From NCBI GenBank assembly GCA_036745875.1, contig DAIOFH010000001.1:1-64000 (forward strand): a stretch of 64,000 nucleotides of DNA, written 5' to 3'. The notes under the pieces were generated by a model. That model was given only the letters and a program-made list of their open reading frames with translations. It searched no databases and had not been told where the DNA came from. The stretch is from DAIOFH01 sp036745875. Its GTDB lineage: Bacteria; Planctomycetota; SZUA-567. A program made the position numbers and the translations under genes. Shown piece by piece: positions 8,442-17,896 of this stretch. Positions within the stretch are counted from its first letter, which is position 1, and each line of letters begins with the position of its first letter.

Positions 8442-9558
8442 TCTGTCGAGCCTTCGGCCAAGTCCTGGGAGGAGGTTGAAATCTGGTTCGCAGCGGAAAG
8501 GACTTCGGTGGACGCGGTGCCGAGGCCGTCGATGATGCGGTTCAGGTTGGAGACAATGGCCCTGACCGTGACGTAGGAGAGGACAAGCCCGATGACGCTG
8601 ACGGCCAGCATGAAGATGGTGACGGAGCGAATCAGCTGGTCACCCGCCGTGATTTCGTTGGCCATCGATGCGTTGGAAGATTTGATAAGGGATTCGATGG
8701 CTGCCATGTATTCGTTTTCGGCCGTGGTGCCGGTGGTGTTCAGGATTTCCTTGGCACGGCCGTTGGTGTTCTGGTTGATCAGGGGCGGACATACTCGATG
8801 GTTTTCACGCCCTTGTCCTGAAGGTCCGCAAGTACGCTGCTGATTTCCCTGCCGCCCCTGTCCTGCGGGATGTTTTTGGTGGCACGGGCCAGTTGCTCGT
8901 CCATATCGCCGACCAGGGCCAGTGAACGCGTTTCATGCCCTTTGCGGCGTTCGGTGTTCGGATCGGTGATGAACTTCACCATGGAGTTCCGGAACGCCTG
9001 CAAGTTGGTGCGCGCTCCCCTGAGCGTGATGGCCCATTCGGCGATGTCCGGATCCTTGTCCTTGCGCACGATAGACACGACGTTTTCTATCCGTGCATCG
9101 ATGTCGTCCCAGAAGGCGCCAGAATTTTCCCAATATTCGATGGCGATGTTGTTCGAGTTGGCAAGGCCGAGGGTTGTAACCTCATCAGTCACTTCAACGA
9201 ACTTTGTCCAGAGTTTGCGCAGGTTGGGGATGGCTTCGCGCTGGACCTGGCTCATGACGGGGGGCATGTTGGATTGCAGGGTGGCGATTTCTCCTTCAAA
9301 AGCGGTCTCAAGTTGTTCCAATCGCGTGGCCGGGCCCTTCATTTCCTCTGTTGTGTTCGAGTTGAGGAGGAGGTTTATTTTTCTGCGCAGCTACAATGAG
9401 CTGAGCGTGTTGTAACTGACGGTCCGGTTGGCGAGGCGGGTCATGGCGCTCAGGTTATCGCCAAGACGATCAATGCTATAGATGCCGATTCCGGTGATTG
9501 CGATCGCAATAATAATTAACAACGCAACAATGAGGAAAATCTTCTTGGACATAGACAT
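8426..9558 (-). pseudogene. degenerate methyl-accepting chemotaxis protein gene
   Basis: Remnant of a second chemoreceptor. It starts at ATG 9558 (AAAAGGA upstream) with MSMSKKIFLIVALLIIIAI, a membrane segment, then a sensor region, a second membrane segment (about 8590-8640), a HAMP-like stretch and the start of the signalling domain, LAEGSTEQAASL. Three lesions are visible: an in-frame TAG at 9391-9393 after NTLSSL; a 1-base loss in a C run near 8782-8785 that shifts frame between EYVRP and LINQNTNG; and loss of the whole methylation and signalling tip, because homology stops at about 8426. The sequence beyond that point belongs to the acetyltransferase stub on the other strand. Confidence 0.85.
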
Positions 9559-9753
9559 GACTGTATTCCTTTTACAAATAGACCTACAGGTACAGCTATT
9601 GACCTGCCTCGGTAAATGATTCATTGAATCGTTATAACCAATGAATGCATCTAATGTATATCACCTCTGCCCAAATATCAAGGCAATTCTTTTATTGTAA
9701 CAGGATAATTTGCGGTAAATTGAGAGATAAAGGAAATACAAAAGATAGGCGAT

Positions 9754-10209
9754 TTATACGTCGAGTTTTTCCCGTGCCTCCACCGCGAGCCGATCCGCTT
9801 CCTCGTTTTCGGGATGGCCGTTGTGACCGCGAATCCATTGCCACGTGACTATATGGGGTTCGGTAAGGCTGATGAGCCGTTTCCATAGATCGTCGTTCTT
9901 GACCGGTTGTTTCGATGCCGTTTTCCAGCCGTTTTTTAGCCAATTCCTTATCCATCCCGCCTTGAAGGCGTCGATGACGTAGCGGCTGTCGGTGGTGACG
10001 ACGACACGGCAGGGCATTTTAAGGCAGGCGAGTGCCTGGATGACCGCCGTCAGCTCCATACGGTTGTTGGTGGTGTTGGCTTCTGCGCCGGAGAGGCGTT
10101 TCTCCAGTTTTTTGCTGGGGTATTTCAATATCGCGCCCCAGCCGCCGGGCCCGGGGTTGCCGGAACAGGCGCCGTCTGCGTAGATATGGACTTCAGGGGG
10201 ATTTTCCAT
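9754..10209 (-). CDS. rnhA: ribonuclease HI
   Basis: Endonuclease of 151 residues that cuts RNA in RNA-DNA hybrids. All four acidic catalytic residues are in place: [16 protein letters not shown] (Asp), [12 protein letters not shown] (Glu), TTDSRYV (Asp) and NEEADRLA (Asp), plus the GHNGHPEN loop with His. The open frame extends further upstream into mnmE, but homology begins at [13 protein letters not shown], so the ATG at 10209 is used, 7 bases after the mnmE stop. It is the last gene of the ileS operon. No terminator was found downstream. Confidence 0.94.
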   Translation of the reverse strand: MENPPEVHIYADGACSGNPGPGGWGAILKYPSKKLEKRLSGAEANTTNNRMELTAVIQALACLKMPCRVVVTTDSRYVIDAFKAGWIRNWLKNGWKTASKQPVKNDDLWKRLISLTEPHIVTWQWIRGHNGHPENEEADRLAVEAREKLDV

Positions 10210-10216
10210 GCTTTTT

Positions 10217-11623
10217 TTATTTTCCCAGGCAAAACCGGGAAAAAATCCTTTCCAATGCGTCTTCCGCATAGCCTTCACCCACCGCGTGGGAGAAGGCGGC
10301 GAGGGCGGCGCGTAATTCCTCCGCCACCAGTTCAAGGCGGGCCGCTCCGGCGAGCTCGTCATGGGCGGCGCGGCAATACTTCAGGGCGGCAGACAATTCC
10401 AGTGTCTCGCGCCTGTTCCACGCGCCGGTCCGGTCAAGTTCCTTTACTGCGGAGGAAACCGCCCGGCGCAATTCCTCAAGACCGCTTTTGCCGTCCGCTC
10501 TTGTCGTGCATATTGCGGCGACGGTCAGATTATTGCTACTCGCCAATGAAATAAGCTCTGTTTCATCAAGCCGTTTTTCCAGGTCGCACTTGTTGAGGAC
10601 AAGAATTACCCGTCCCGAAAGCCTGCCGGCGAAATCCTCGAGCAGGGAGCCAACGCCTTGGGAGCGATCAACCACCCAACAATGCAGATCCGCGCCGCCA
10701 AGGCGGCTCATCGCCTGTCTGGCCGCCATGCCGCCAGCGGTTTTGTTTTCCGGGTCGTGGCCGGGATTATCCGAGAGATAGAGGTTGACGCCATGCCATT
10801 TGACTTCGCGGCGGAGAAGGTCCCTGGTTGTTGAAAGCTCCGGAGATACGAGGGCAGTATTTTGCTCCAATAGTGCGTTGAAAAGGGAACTTTTCCCCGC
10901 ATTGGACAAGCCAACAAGCGCCGCTTCCGGAAGGTCGGCCGCAGTCCGCGCTGCGGTGGATTCGGTCTTGATGCCTTCGGCATTCAATTCGTCCACGAGT
11001 AGGGCCAGTTCGGCTGCCGGGTTTTCACCAATCTCTTCTTCGTCAAAATCCAGCGCCGCTTCTATCTGCGCAGCGATGTCCATCACCTTGTCGCGCCAGC
11101 CGAGGATTTTGCCTGTTGTCGGGTCGCCAAGGCGGGAAAGGGCTTTTTGCCGTTCGAGGTCACTGGAGGAACGTATCGTCTCCTCCACCGCTTCCGCCTG
11201 GGCCAGGTTCAGCCTGCCGTTCCGGAATGCCCTGAAGGTGAACTCCCCGGGGGCTGCGGGTCGCGCACCGCAGCGTATCAGGGCGTTCATCCCGGCCTGG
11301 AGTATGGCCTGCGAACCGGGAAGGTGGATTTCCACCACATCCTCGCGGGTATAGCTTGCCGGGGCGGGCATGGTGAACAGCCGCGCCGGGCAGGGGCGGC
11401 TTTCGGCGTTTCCTTTTCCTTCCCGCGTATGGACACGAAGCGGCAGCCTGAACGAGCAATCCCTGCAGCCTCTTTGGCGTTCGGCGAGAAGGCCGCCTGC
11501 TTCGTCTATGGCGCCGGCTGCGATGGCAAAGGCGTTGGGGCCGGAGATCCTGAGAATCCCCACCGCACCGCGGCCGGGTGGGGAACTTATCTGCACGATA
11601 TCGTCGATGGAAAAGTAGGGCAT
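10217..11623 (-). CDS. mnmE: tRNA modification GTPase MnmE
   Basis: With MnmG, MnmE installs the carboxymethylaminomethyl group on wobble uridine 34 of certain tRNAs. The 468-residue protein begins [22 protein letters not shown] (tetrahydrofolate-binding N-domain) and ends in FCLGK, the conserved CxGK tail. The inserted G domain has the P-loop GLSNAGKSS, the G2 motif TTRD and the G4 motif NKCD. The G3 motif, normally DTAG, reads DNPG and is followed by a divergent [10 protein letters not shown] stretch. Start ATG 11623 lies 4 bases after the upstream stop, and an earlier in-frame start would overlap that gene. Confidence 0.93.
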   Translation of the reverse strand: MPYFSIDDIVQISSPPGRGAVGILRISGPNAFAIAAGAIDEAGGLLAERQRGCRDCSFRLPLRVHTREGKGNAESRPCPARLFTMPAPASYTREDVVEIHLPGSQAILQAGMNALIRCGARPAAPGEFTFRAFRNGRLNLAQAEAVEETIRSSSDLERQKALSRLGDPTTGKILGWRDKVMDIAAQIEAALDFDEEEIGENPAAELALLVDELNAEGIKTESTAARTAADLPEAALVGLSNAGKSSLFNALLEQNTALVSPELSTTRDLLRREVKWHGVNLYLSDNPGHDPENKTAGGMAARQAMSRLGGADLHCWVVDRSQGVGSLLEDFAGRLSGRVILVLNKCDLEKRLDETELISLASSNNLTVAAICTTRADGKSGLEELRRAVSSAVKELDRTGAWNRRETLELSAALKYCRAAHDELAGAARLELVAEELRAALAAFSHAVGEGYAEDALERIFSRFCLGK

Positions 11624-11627
11624 GGGG

Positions 11628-12047
11628 TCAGAATTTCTTCGCCAGTTCGTTTTGGATGACAAAAAGCGAATGGACTTCGCCCTTGTTCATGCCGGGGCAG
11701 CGTGTCGCGGCATCGGCCCAGGCGAGGGGGCTGTGGAGATTTTCATCCCACCACGGCCATGTTCGGCACTGCACAGGCCGTGCGTGGTAGACCTTGCAGC
11801 GCCCTCCACTGTCAAGGAGCGGGCAGTCCCCGGTGGGGGAATCGACAAGCGCGTAGCCGGTGGAGGTCCTGCGTAGAAGCTTTTTGCCGAACTCCTCCAC
11901 GGTCATACCGAGTTCTTTGGCAAGGGAATGGATTTCGTCCTCGTTGACCCAGACATAGCCGCCCGGTCCGCGGCAACAATCACCGCAACCGTGGCAGTCA
12001 AATGCGAGGCCGGCGGAATACCAGGGTTTATTTTTACTCTCAGGCAT
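11628..12047 (-). CDS. YkgJ-family cysteine-cluster protein
   Basis: Small cytoplasmic protein of 139 residues with the Cys-cluster pattern of the zinc/iron-chelating YkgJ family: DCHGCGDCCRGPGG near residue 15-30, then GDCPLL, GRCKVY, VQCRTW and TRCPG. Metal or Fe-S cluster binding is inferred from the family; its reaction is not known. It lies in the ileS operon, 27 bases after a GNAT gene and 4 bases before mnmE. Confidence 0.8.
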   Translation of the reverse strand: MPESKNKPWYSAGLAFDCHGCGDCCRGPGGYVWVNEDEIHSLAKELGMTVEEFGKKLLRRTSTGYALVDSPTGDCPLLDSGGRCKVYHARPVQCRTWPWWDENLHSPLAWADAATRCPGMNKGEVHSLFVIQNELAKKF

Positions 12048-12074
12048 TGAAGTTCGACCTTTTATAAATGCGAT

Positions 12075-12617
12075 CTACGGTTTTGCTTCCCACTCGTCTT
12101 TTACCATGCCGTATATGTACGTATCCTGCCAGAGAGGGTTACCGGTCGCATCTTTTTTAAAATATATGTTTTTCCGTAGCGTTCCCTCGCGGCGAAAACC
12201 TAATCTTTCGAGCAGACGCCATGAAGGTGTATTGTCCGGATTGCAGTTTGCATATACTCTATGGGCATTTTCCCTGGAAAAAACAAACCCCAGCAGTTTC
12301 TTGACCGCCTCGGTCGCATACCCGTGCCCATGATACGCGCGATTGAAAACATACCCCGTTTCCCAGTTGAGGCATTCCTTTTCCATCAGAAACACTTGGC
12401 CGATGAGCTGTTCGGATTCAGCCAGGAGTATTGCCCAGAAGTTGCCGGTTTTCCCGGCATAAGCCGCAAATTCACGGCACTCTTGTCGCGTCAGTGGCGA
12501 ATAGGGTTCGTAGCGGACGACCTCGGGATCGGAAAGGTATTCGAAGGCACCCGTCCAATCCTGTTCTGTCAGCCGCCGGATGTAAAGGCGTTGGGTTGTC
12601 AATTCCGTGGAAAACAT
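12075..12617 (-). CDS. GNAT acetyltransferase, RimJ/RimL-like
   Basis: Acetyl-CoA-dependent N-acetyltransferase of 180 residues. It has the RimJ/RimL layout: TQRLYIRRLTEQDW at the N-terminus, LIGQVFLMEKE, then NRAYHGHGYATEAVKKLLGF (acetyl-CoA-binding motif A) and NTPSWRLLERLGFRREG near the end. The substrate is unknown; ribosomal proteins, amino sugars or antibiotics are all possible for this family. It lies between kdsD and the YkgJ-like gene in the ileS operon. Confidence 0.85.
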   Translation of the reverse strand: MFSTELTTQRLYIRRLTEQDWTGAFEYLSDPEVVRYEPYSPLTRQECREFAAYAGKTGNFWAILLAESEQLIGQVFLMEKECLNWETGYVFNRAYHGHGYATEAVKKLLGFVFSRENAHRVYANCNPDNTPSWRLLERLGFRREGTLRKNIYFKKDATGNPLWQDTYIYGMVKDEWEAKP

Positions 12618-12626
12618 TACGGTTAC

Positions 12627-12663
12627 CCACCCTCACCCTAACCTCTCCACTTGGAGGTGAGGG
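12627..12663. repeat. short intergenic inverted repeat, CCCTCACCCTAACC type
   Basis: CCTCACC (12631-12637) can pair with GGTGAGG (12656-12662). An alternative inner stem, ACCTC / GAGGT, competes with it. The motif CCTCACCCTAACC recurs at about 60200-60212 in another intergenic gap, so it is probably a dispersed small repeat. No T tract follows. Confidence 0.5.
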
Positions 12664-12668
12664 AAAAA

Positions 12669-13619
12669 CTACAAACTAGCCACCAACCCCTTGAGATCGG
12701 CCATGCCGAGGACAACATCATTTTCGTCAAGGACGGGAACATCGGCGATGCGCTTTTCCTTCATGATGGCTAGGACATTGCCGGCGAGTTCGCCCTTGCG
12801 GACGCGGGTGCAGTTTTTTATCATGGCCTCGCCGACCCTGCGTTCGAGGAATTCCTTGTCCTTTTCCATGCCCCGGCGCAGGTCGCCGTCACAGAAAATG
12901 CCTTCCAGTTTGCCGTTCTCATCGACAACTACCGCAGCGCCGCTGCGGGCCGCGGTCATGGCGAAGAGAGTGTCCTGGATACTGGCGTCGGCGCGGACGG
13001 CCGCGACGGCGTCCCTGAGGCGCATTACCGTCTCGATTGGCGCGACCCTGCGCCCAAGGGCTCCCGCCGGATGAACCGCCGCATAATCCGCCTCCTTGAA
13101 GCCGCGCCGACGCATCAGGCAGACGGCAAGGGCGTCGCCGAGAGCCAGAATGGCCGTGGTAGTCGCGGTCGGCGCGAGGCCGAGTGGACACGCTTCCTCG
13201 ATTTCCCCAAGGTGCAGAAGGATGTCGGCATGGGCCGCCATGGTGGAACGCCGGTTGCCGGTGACGGCTATGACAGGCGCGCCGAGGCGTCTGACGTAGG
13301 GAAGGAGGCGGGTGATTTCGTCCGATTCTCCGGAATTGGACAGGAAGAGGCAGACGTCAGAGCCTGTAATCATGCCGAGGTCGCCGTGCAGCGCTTCCGC
13401 AGGGTGCATGGAAAAGGACGGCGTGCCGGTGCTGGCCAGAGTGGCGGCGATTTTTTGGCCGATAAGCCCGGCCTTTCCCATGCCGCAGACGATGACTCGG
13501 CCCTTGCAGGCAAACATGGCGTCCAGGGCTTTCGTGAAAGACGAGTCGAGGTTGTCCCGCATGATCCCCAGGGCGGTAATTTCGGCGTCGATGGCGGCGC
13601 GTGCATAGTCTATGGTCAT
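12669..13619 (-). CDS. kdsD: D-arabinose 5-phosphate isomerase
   Basis: Interconverts ribulose 5-phosphate and arabinose 5-phosphate, the first step to KDO in lipopolysaccharide. The 316-residue protein has an N-terminal SIS domain (GRVIVCGMGKAGLIGQKIAATLAS; STGTPSFSMHPAEALHGDLG; LFLSNSGESDEI) and two C-terminal CBS repeats. The PTATTTAILALGDALAVCLM segment is diagnostic of the KdsD/KpsF group. It starts 4 bases after the purN stop. It is one of the best signs that this organism has an LPS-type outer membrane. Confidence 0.94.
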   Translation of the reverse strand: MTIDYARAAIDAEITALGIMRDNLDSSFTKALDAMFACKGRVIVCGMGKAGLIGQKIAATLASTGTPSFSMHPAEALHGDLGMITGSDVCLFLSNSGESDEITRLLPYVRRLGAPVIAVTGNRRSTMAAHADILLHLGEIEEACPLGLAPTATTTAILALGDALAVCLMRRRGFKEADYAAVHPAGALGRRVAPIETVMRLRDAVAAVRADASIQDTLFAMTAARSGAAVVVDENGKLEGIFCDGDLRRGMEKDKEFLERRVGEAMIKNCTRVRKGELAGNVLAIMKEKRIADVPVLDENDVVLGMADLKGLVASL

Positions 13620-13623
13620 GGCG

Positions 13624-14283
13624 TCAATTTACCTTGATGAAAACGCGGGTGTTGGAAATTATCTCAAGCCGGTCTTCGGCGATGAGCCTGAGCGCCTCCG
13701 GGTAGGCTTCGCACTCTTCCGCAAAAACACGCTTGGCGACGTCTTCCGGGGTGTCGTGGCTGTATACGGGGCATGAACGCTGCAGGATGATTGGTCCCGC
13801 GTCGTATTCGTTGTTGGCTATATGCACCGTGCAGCCGGTTATTTTCACGCCGGAGTCGACCACCGCCTGGTGGACGCGCATGCCATACATGTCCGGCCCG
13901 CAAAACATGGGGATCAGGCTTGGATGGATATTCAGCACCTTGCCGAACAGGGCGTCCGGGATGATGTAGCGCGAAAGGTAGCCCGCCATGCAGATGACGT
14001 CGTAGCCGCCCGGAAGAAGCAATTTGTTCAGTTCCGCCGACATCGCTTCCCAGTTATTGAGTGTCTCCGCCTCACGGCCCGGCTTGGTAAAGTTTTTGGG
14101 GCTGATAACTTTGGTCCTGATACCGGCATCGGCCGCGATTTTCAGCCCGCCGGCGTTCGGCTTGGATGAAATGACCAGGTCTATGTCTATCGGGACCTCG
14201 CCTTTTTCCCGGCGGTCGATAAGGTTTTTCAGTGTCGTGCCGCTTCCTGAAAGCAGGACGGCGGTTTTCAGGCGTTTCGCCAT
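13624..14283 (-). CDS. purN: phosphoribosylglycinamide formyltransferase
   Basis: Transfers a formyl group from 10-formyl-THF to GAR in purine synthesis. The 219-residue protein begins AVLLSGSGTTLKNLID (phosphate-binding loop). The catalytic triad is conserved: Asn and His in LNIHPSLIP, and Asp in EYDAGPII. The family YLSRYIIP and GCTVHIAN motifs are also present. It follows ileS by about 34 bases and precedes kdsD by 4, so it is part of the same transcription unit. Confidence 0.95.
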   Translation of the reverse strand: MAKRLKTAVLLSGSGTTLKNLIDRREKGEVPIDIDLVISSKPNAGGLKIAADAGIRTKVISPKNFTKPGREAETLNNWEAMSAELNKLLLPGGYDVICMAGYLSRYIIPDALFGKVLNIHPSLIPMFCGPDMYGMRVHQAVVDSGVKITGCTVHIANNEYDAGPIILQRSCPVYSHDTPEDVAKRVFAEECEAYPEALRLIAEDRLEIISNTRVFIKVN

Positions 14284-14317
14284 GGCATACCTCCTCCACC
14301 CTTCATCTATTCAACTA

Positions 14318-17300
14318 TCAAACTTGGGCAACGGAAACGCGTACATTTTCGCCGGCCAGCTCGAACTCGCGGTTTTCGCCAAGATCCTCGTATTCCACCT
14401 TGAAGTCTTGCGCCAGCGTTTCGCCGGCGATCGTTTCCGCGTGCTCCACCGCCGCCCGCGCCGGCTTGCCGCCTGCGCCGATCCTGACCTTGATCCTCGC
14501 CTCGAAGGGGAGGTCCATTTCCTTCCTGATCGTCTGGATGCGGTTGATCAGTTCGCGGGCGAGGCCTTCGCGCTCCAGTTCCTCCGTGACCGTGGCGTCG
14601 AGGACGACAACGGCGCCCCTGCCGTCGGCGGCCGCAAAGCCGTCCTTGGCGGCGATTCTGACATCGAGCTGCCCGGGCGTCAAGGTCATGGTCCGGCCGT
14701 CGAAGGACACTTCATAGCCGCCTTTTTCCTTGATGTTGTGGACAATCGCGGCTGAATCCGCTTTTCCAAGCGCGGCGGCGCAGGATTTCATCGACTTGCC
14801 GAGAGTGGAACCGAGTTCCTTGAAGTTCGGCTTCACCGTGAAGGTGACGTATTTCGCCGCATCGTCGGCGAACTCCAGTTCCTTGACGTTGATTTCTTCC
14901 TTGATGACATCCGCCAGCCCCTCGACGCCGGAATGCAATTCGGGACGGGTGAGGATGACGACGGCGCGTGACAGGGGCTGTCTGACCTTGAGTTTTTGCG
15001 AGGCGCGGGCGGACAGGCCAAGGGAGGCAATCTCCCTCACCAGGTCCATGCGTTCCTCTACGCCGGTGTCCACCTTGGACGCGTCGAAAGCCGGCCAGCG
15101 GCAGAGGTGCACTGACTCGGGGAGGCTATCCGTCCACAGCGAGCGCGCCAATTCCTGGTACATCTCCTCCGCGAAGAAGGGGGTGAACGGTGCGGACAGA
15201 AGGCAGATTCTCGTCAGCGTTTCATACAGCGTCCAGTACGCCGAGGCCTTGTCGTCGTTCCAGCCGGAGGACCAGAAACGGTCGCGGCTGCGGCGGACGT
15301 ACCAGTTGGAAAGCTGCTCGACGAGGGTGCCGAGGGCCTGCGCGGCCGCCAGGATGTTCATGTCCTCCAGTTGTTTGGTGGTCTCGTCGACGGTGGCGTT
15401 CAGCTTGGACAGCATCCAGCGGTCGAGAAGGCTGCGCTTGGCCGCCGGGATGTAGGATTTCGCCTTGGAGAATTCCGCATCCGTCAATTCCTTGAGGGAC
15501 GGGTTGCCGTCAGCCGGGTTGAAGCCGTCGATGTTCGCGTAGATGACGAAGAAGGAATAGATGTTCCTCAGGCGCACCAGGAAGTCCTTTTGCGCTTCGC
15601 GGATGCCGCCTTCGAAAAACCTGGTCGATGTCCACGGCTGGTTGGCGCTGTAGAAGAACCAGCGCATGGCGTCTGCGCCTTCCTTGTCCAGGACGTCGTT
15701 GGGATCCGGGTAGTTCCTGAGTTTTTTCGACAGCTTGGTGCCTTCTTCGGACAACAACAGCCCAAGCACCAGGCAGCTCTTGTACGGCAGGGGGTAATCG
15801 CCGAGCCATGGCGCGAGGTCGCCCACGTCCTTGCCTTCGGCCTGCTTTTTCTTGGCGCATTCACGGAGGACGGTGGCTATCGCCAGGAGCGAATAAAACC
15901 AGCCGCGCGTCTGGTCGAGCGCTTCGGAGATGAAGTCGGCGGGGAACGCCTTCTGCAGCTTTTCCAGGCTGTTCGCGGCATGGGGATAGCCCCACTGGGC
16001 GAAATGCATTGCGCCCGAGTCATACCAGCAGTCGATGACTTCGGAGACGCGCTTCATGGAGTTGCCGCACTTTTCGCATTTCAACAGCACCTGGTCGACC
16101 CAGGGTTTGTGCAGTTCGAAGTTGGCCGGGATGTCGTCCGGGTTCGCAGCCATCCTGAACAGTTCGTCCTTGCTGCCGATGGCATGGCTGTGGCCGCAGT
16201 CGCAGCGCCAGATCGGCAGGGGCGTGCCCCAATACCGCTCCCGCGACAAGGCCCAGTCGACGTTTGTCTCCAGGAAGTTGCCGAAACGGCCGTCCTTGAT
16301 GTGCTCCGGCATCCAGCGGATGTGGTAGTTGTTCTCCAGCATCTTGTCCTTGATCGTCGACGTGCGGATGTACCATGCCGGACGCGGATAATAGAGGAGC
16401 GGGCTGGGGCAGCGCCAGCAGAACGGGTAGTCGTGGACATACTGCTCCGACTTGACGAGCTGCTTGCGGTTCTTCAATTCCTTGAGGATCAGGGGATCGG
16501 CGTCCTTGACGAACTTGCCGGCGAACGGCGCGGCGTCGTCAGCGACTATGCCGTCCGGTTTCACCAGGTTGAGGATGGGGAGATCGTTTTCCATGCCCAT
16601 GCGGTAGTCGTCCTCGCCGAAGGCGGGGGCGATGTGAACAAGGCCGGAACCGGCGTCAAGGCCGACGAAATCGCCCTGGACGATGCGGAAGGCGGGTTTG
16701 TCCGGCTTGACGTAATCGAAGAGCTGCTCGTATTCCTTGCCGACGAGATCCTTGCCCTTGACGGTCTTCACGACCTCGTGGGGGATCTTGCCCATGACCT
16801 TTTCGCGGAGCGCGGCGGCCATGACCAGCGTTTCGTCCTCCACCTTGACGAACTCGTAGTCGAAGTCCGCGCCGATGGCGAGGGCGACATTGGACAGCAA
16901 CGTCCACGGCGTCGTCGTCCAGGCGACGTAGAACAGCTTCGGGTCCTCTTTGGAACGGAAGGCGACGTAGGCGGAGGGGTCGGCTACTTCCTTATAGCCC
17001 TGGCCGACTTCGTGGCTGGACAACGCGGTGCCGCAACGCGGGCACCACGGGACGATCTTGTGCCCGTGGTAGATGAGCCCGGCGTCGAACATTTGCTTCA
17101 GGCTCCACCAGACGCTTTCTATATAGCTTTCGTGATAGGTCACATAGGGATCGTCCATGTCGACCCAGAAGCCGATGCGCTCGGTCATCTTGCGCCAGGC
17201 GTCGGAGTAACGGAAAACGGAATCCTTGCACTTCTGGACAAACGGCTCGACGCCGTAGTCTTCGATGGCGTGCTTGCCTTCGATGCCGAGTTCCTTTTCG

Positions 17301-17611
17301 ACCTCGATCTCGACCGGCAGGCCGTGGGTGTCCCAACCCGCCTTGCGGGGAACGTCATATCCCTGCATGGCGCGGAAGCGGGGGAAAAGGTCCTTGACGA
17401 CACGGGTCAGGACATGGCCGGGGTGGGGCATGCCGTTGGCGGTGGGAGGGCCGTCATAGAAGACAAAGGTGGACTTGCCTTCCGCCTTTGCCCGTTCCTT
17501 GCCCTGGGCAAGCTGCTTGTCGAAAATCTTCTGATTATTCCAGAATTCGAGCCATTTTTTTTCAGAAGCGGGAAAATTGATTTCCCGGTCAACCGGCTTA
17601 AAAACACCCAT
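14318..17611 (-). CDS. ileS: isoleucyl-tRNA synthetase
   Basis: Charges tRNA-Ile; class I synthetase of 1097 residues with a CP1 editing domain and an anticodon-binding domain. The HIGH-type signature is GMPHPGH (residues about 60-66) and the KMSKS-type signature is TKLSKK (about residue 625), followed by LRNYPDP. The length and the form of these motifs resemble the eukaryote-like IleS type, some of which resist mupirocin; resistance here is only inference. The usual start region FKPVDREINFPASEKKWLEF fixes the ATG at 17611, with GGGAGAG upstream. An in-frame start 90 bases earlier would lie in the leader hairpin region. Confidence 0.95.
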   Translation of the reverse strand: MGVFKPVDREINFPASEKKWLEFWNNQKIFDKQLAQGKERAKAEGKSTFVFYDGPPTANGMPHPGHVLTRVVKDLFPRFRAMQGYDVPRKAGWDTHGLPVEIEVEKELGIEGKHAIEDYGVEPFVQKCKDSVFRYSDAWRKMTERIGFWVDMDDPYVTYHESYIESVWWSLKQMFDAGLIYHGHKIVPWCPRCGTALSSHEVGQGYKEVADPSAYVAFRSKEDPKLFYVAWTTTPWTLLSNVALAIGADFDYEFVKVEDETLVMAAALREKVMGKIPHEVVKTVKGKDLVGKEYEQLFDYVKPDKPAFRIVQGDFVGLDAGSGLVHIAPAFGEDDYRMGMENDLPILNLVKPDGIVADDAAPFAGKFVKDADPLILKELKNRKQLVKSEQYVHDYPFCWRCPSPLLYYPRPAWYIRTSTIKDKMLENNYHIRWMPEHIKDGRFGNFLETNVDWALSRERYWGTPLPIWRCDCGHSHAIGSKDELFRMAANPDDIPANFELHKPWVDQVLLKCEKCGNSMKRVSEVIDCWYDSGAMHFAQWGYPHAANSLEKLQKAFPADFISEALDQTRGWFYSLLAIATVLRECAKKKQAEGKDVGDLAPWLGDYPLPYKSCLVLGLLLSEEGTKLSKKLRNYPDPNDVLDKEGADAMRWFFYSANQPWTSTRFFEGGIREAQKDFLVRLRNIYSFFVIYANIDGFNPADGNPSLKELTDAEFSKAKSYIPAAKRSLLDRWMLSKLNATVDETTKQLEDMNILAAAQALGTLVEQLSNWYVRRSRDRFWSSGWNDDKASAYWTLYETLTRICLLSAPFTPFFAEEMYQELARSLWTDSLPESVHLCRWPAFDASKVDTGVEERMDLVREIASLGLSARASQKLKVRQPLSRAVVILTRPELHSGVEGLADVIKEEINVKELEFADDAAKYVTFTVKPNFKELGSTLGKSMKSCAAALGKADSAAIVHNIKEKGGYEVSFDGRTMTLTPGQLDVRIAAKDGFAAADGRGAVVVLDATVTEELEREGLARELINRIQTIRKEMDLPFEARIKVRIGAGGKPARAAVEHAETIAGETLAQDFKVEYEDLGENREFELAGENVRVSVAQV

Positions 17612-17653
17612 TGTGCGTACTCTCCCTGTTTCATTACATAACATGATACAAAC

Positions 17654-17685
17654 AAAAAAACCATCCGGGCTTCGAATAAGCCCGG
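17654..17685 (-). terminator. leader terminator (attenuator) upstream of ileS
   Basis: On the minus strand, CCGGGCTT and AAGCCCGG form a perfect 8-bp stem with a 5-base loop. Four bases later come seven T residues. It lies about 40 bases before the ileS start and very close to the predicted transcription start. It could act as an attenuator. No T-box consensus was found. Confidence 0.65.
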
Positions 17686-17700
17686 TCAGCGGTGACGCCA

Positions 17701-17729
17701 ATTATAAATACAACTATCGCGCAACGCAA
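17701..17729 (-). promoter_or_regulatory. predicted promoter of the ileS operon
   Basis: Read on the minus strand: TTGCGT (17724-17729), a 17-base spacer, then a perfect TATAAT (17701-17706). Transcription would start near 17694, only about 10 bases before the terminator-like hairpin. Confidence 0.65.
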
Positions 17730-17896
17730 GCGATTGAATGATTGGTTTTATGACAAATCACCAAAGTATTCGATATCTGTCGGGGATGTCTGGTTTTGCC
17801 TTCACTTTGCGCTTGCCTTGGGGATGGCTTGCGGCTACAGTATTTTTCCATATGTTCATGAAGTTTGACCTGTTATGGTGGTGAAAGGATAATCGC

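Noticed and set aside
8426..9558. Amber stop and frameshift in the second MCP as programmed recoding or phase variation
   Set aside because: The signalling domain is also deleted, so no full receptor could be made; there is no long repeat tract at the frameshift beyond a short C run.
15371..17641. 756-codon open frame on the plus strand across ileS
   Set aside because: It is antisense to ileS, whose product is unmistakable; the frame has no family motifs and is an effect of high GC codon usage.
17612..17896. T-box riboswitch before ileS
   Set aside because: The T-box consensus is absent and the leader after the predicted promoter is too short; only a terminator-like hairpin is present.
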